From: Curtobacterium luteum
GTDB lineage: Bacteria > Actinomycetota > Actinomycetes > Actinomycetales > Microbacteriaceae
Assembly (NCBI RefSeq): GCF_014646995.1
Contig: NZ_BMOI01000001.1
Coordinates: 124,001 to 188,000, forward strand
DNA length: 64,000 bases
Reading direction: 5' to 3'
Both the position numbers and the translations under genes were made by a program. The notes under the pieces are model-generated. The model had not been told where the DNA came from, did not search any database, and worked only from the letters and a program-made list of their open reading frames with translations. Positions 63,465 to 64,000 of the stretch are shown in pieces. Each line of letters begins with the position of its first letter. Within the stretch, counting starts at the first letter, position 1.

Positions 63465-64000
63465 TCAGATCGTCGGCGAACCGCCGTTCTTGAGCGCGGC
63501 GAGCCGGGCTTCGACCTCGGCGTCCTTACCGACGTCCTCGAGGCTCTCGAACTGCGCGTCGAGGCTCGACGACTGGAGTTCCTGCTGGCCGAGGACCTTG
63601 GCCTCCTCGCGGCGGACCTTCTCCTCGAAGCGGTTGAGGTCGCTGGTCGGGTCGGTGATGTCGATGTTGCCGATGGCGTCGTTGACCTTCGACTGCGCCT
63701 CGGCGGTCTTCTGCCGGGCGACGAGCGAGTCCCGCTTGGACTTGAGCTCCTCGAGCTTCTGCTCCATGCCCGCGAGGCCGGCCTTGAGCTTCTCGACCTG
63801 CTCGTTCTGCGTGGCGAGCGGCCCCTCGTTGTCCTTGACCTCCTGCTCGGCGGCGATCTGCTTGCCGATGGCGATCTTGGCGAGGTTGTCGAACTTGTCC
63901 GCGTCGGCGGTCTTGCCCTCGGCACGGTACTTGTCGGCGGCGGCCGAGGCGTTGGCGGCCTTCTGGCCCCACTCGACGGCGGCCTTCTTGTCCTCCTCGT
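63465..64000 (-). CDS. pspA: PspA/IM30-family phage-shock protein, C-terminal part
   Basis: The frame runs off the right edge of the window; 178 C-terminal codons are present. Long amphipathic coiled coil (KKAAVEWGQKAANASAAAD, KQIAAEQEVKDNEGPLATQ, GMEQKLEELKSKRDSLVARQ, RFEEKVRREEAKVLGQQEL), then VEARLAALKNGGSPTI. PspA coats damaged inner membrane. The C-terminal LAALKNG matches the short sixth helix of actinobacterial PspA. The N-terminal membrane-binding helix is outside the window. Confidence 0.9.
   Translation of the reverse strand, partial: EEDKKAAVEWGQKAANASAAADKYRAEGKTADADKFDNLAKIAIGKQIAAEQEVKDNEGPLATQNEQVEKLKAGLAGMEQKLEELKSKRDSLVARQKTAEAQSKVNDAIGNIDITDPTSDLNRFEEKVRREEAKVLGQQELQSSSLDAQFESLEDVGKDAEVEARLAALKNGGSPTI

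Overview
The window is a gene-dense, very GC-rich stretch of an actinobacterial chromosome. The gene set (Kgd-type 2-oxoglutarate decarboxylase, GuaB1, SigR/RsrA beside aroA-rsgA, MetY/MetX, duplicated CNNM proteins, FCD-GntR gluconate operon) and the gene style point to Microbacteriaceae, most likely Curtobacterium or a near relative; this is inference from protein content, not from a marker RNA. No rRNA, tRNA, phage, insertion sequence or CRISPR array was seen.

Layout. 0-9 kb: M50-like membrane peptidase, glmS, a large LuxR-type ATPase regulator, hisN, and a frameshifted YhgE/Pip-like membrane gene followed by a repeat-rich gap. 9-19 kb: aroA-rsgA on one strand, sigR-rsrA divergent with a textbook SigR promoter, an acetyltransferase, kgd, guaB1. 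19-30 kb: a CNNM/CorC pair, the first broken by an in-frame amber codon; a secreted Ig-like-repeat protein; HAD hydrolase and old yellow enzyme; nnrD; a GT87-like membrane protein with a thiamine-binding protein; a small zinc-ribbon protein; an MFS exporter. 30-41 kb: a three-gene signalling operon (histidine kinase, kinase-like membrane protein, response regulator), metY and metX, an acyltransferase, an SDR, a frameshifted phosphoribosyltransferase, an S51-like protein and ung. 41-52 kb: acetyltransferase, gntR/gntP/gntK, a secreted GH43, an ABC-F protein, a DHFR-like protein, a monooxygenase-fold protein, an amidase. 52-64 kb: a complete oligopeptide/nickel-type ABC importer, an alpha/beta hydrolase, an iron-box-controlled siderophore-interacting protein with an ABC ATPase, an HExxH protein, a flavin disulfide oxidoreductase, a degenerate arginase-fold protein and the C-terminal part of PspA.

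Expression style. Seventeen genes begin 6-9 nt after a NANNNT hexamer, eleven of them at exactly 6 nt, as expected for leaderless transcripts. Genes inside operons instead overlap by GTGA, ATGA or TTGA (twelve junctions). Genes with strong GGAGG-type sites (CNNM operon, gntR, metY, SDR, GH43, DHFR-like) form a third class.

The most unusual content is between genes: at least four families of dispersed dyad or tandem repeats recur in different gaps. They include a 42-46 bp perfect palindrome that acts as terminator material, a GAGTCTCG / GACGGTTCTCGCG family, a paired GGTCACGA...TCGTGACC family and a GTCG-TT-CGAC dyad family. Three genes carry single-nucleotide lesions, which are either real decay or assembly errors.
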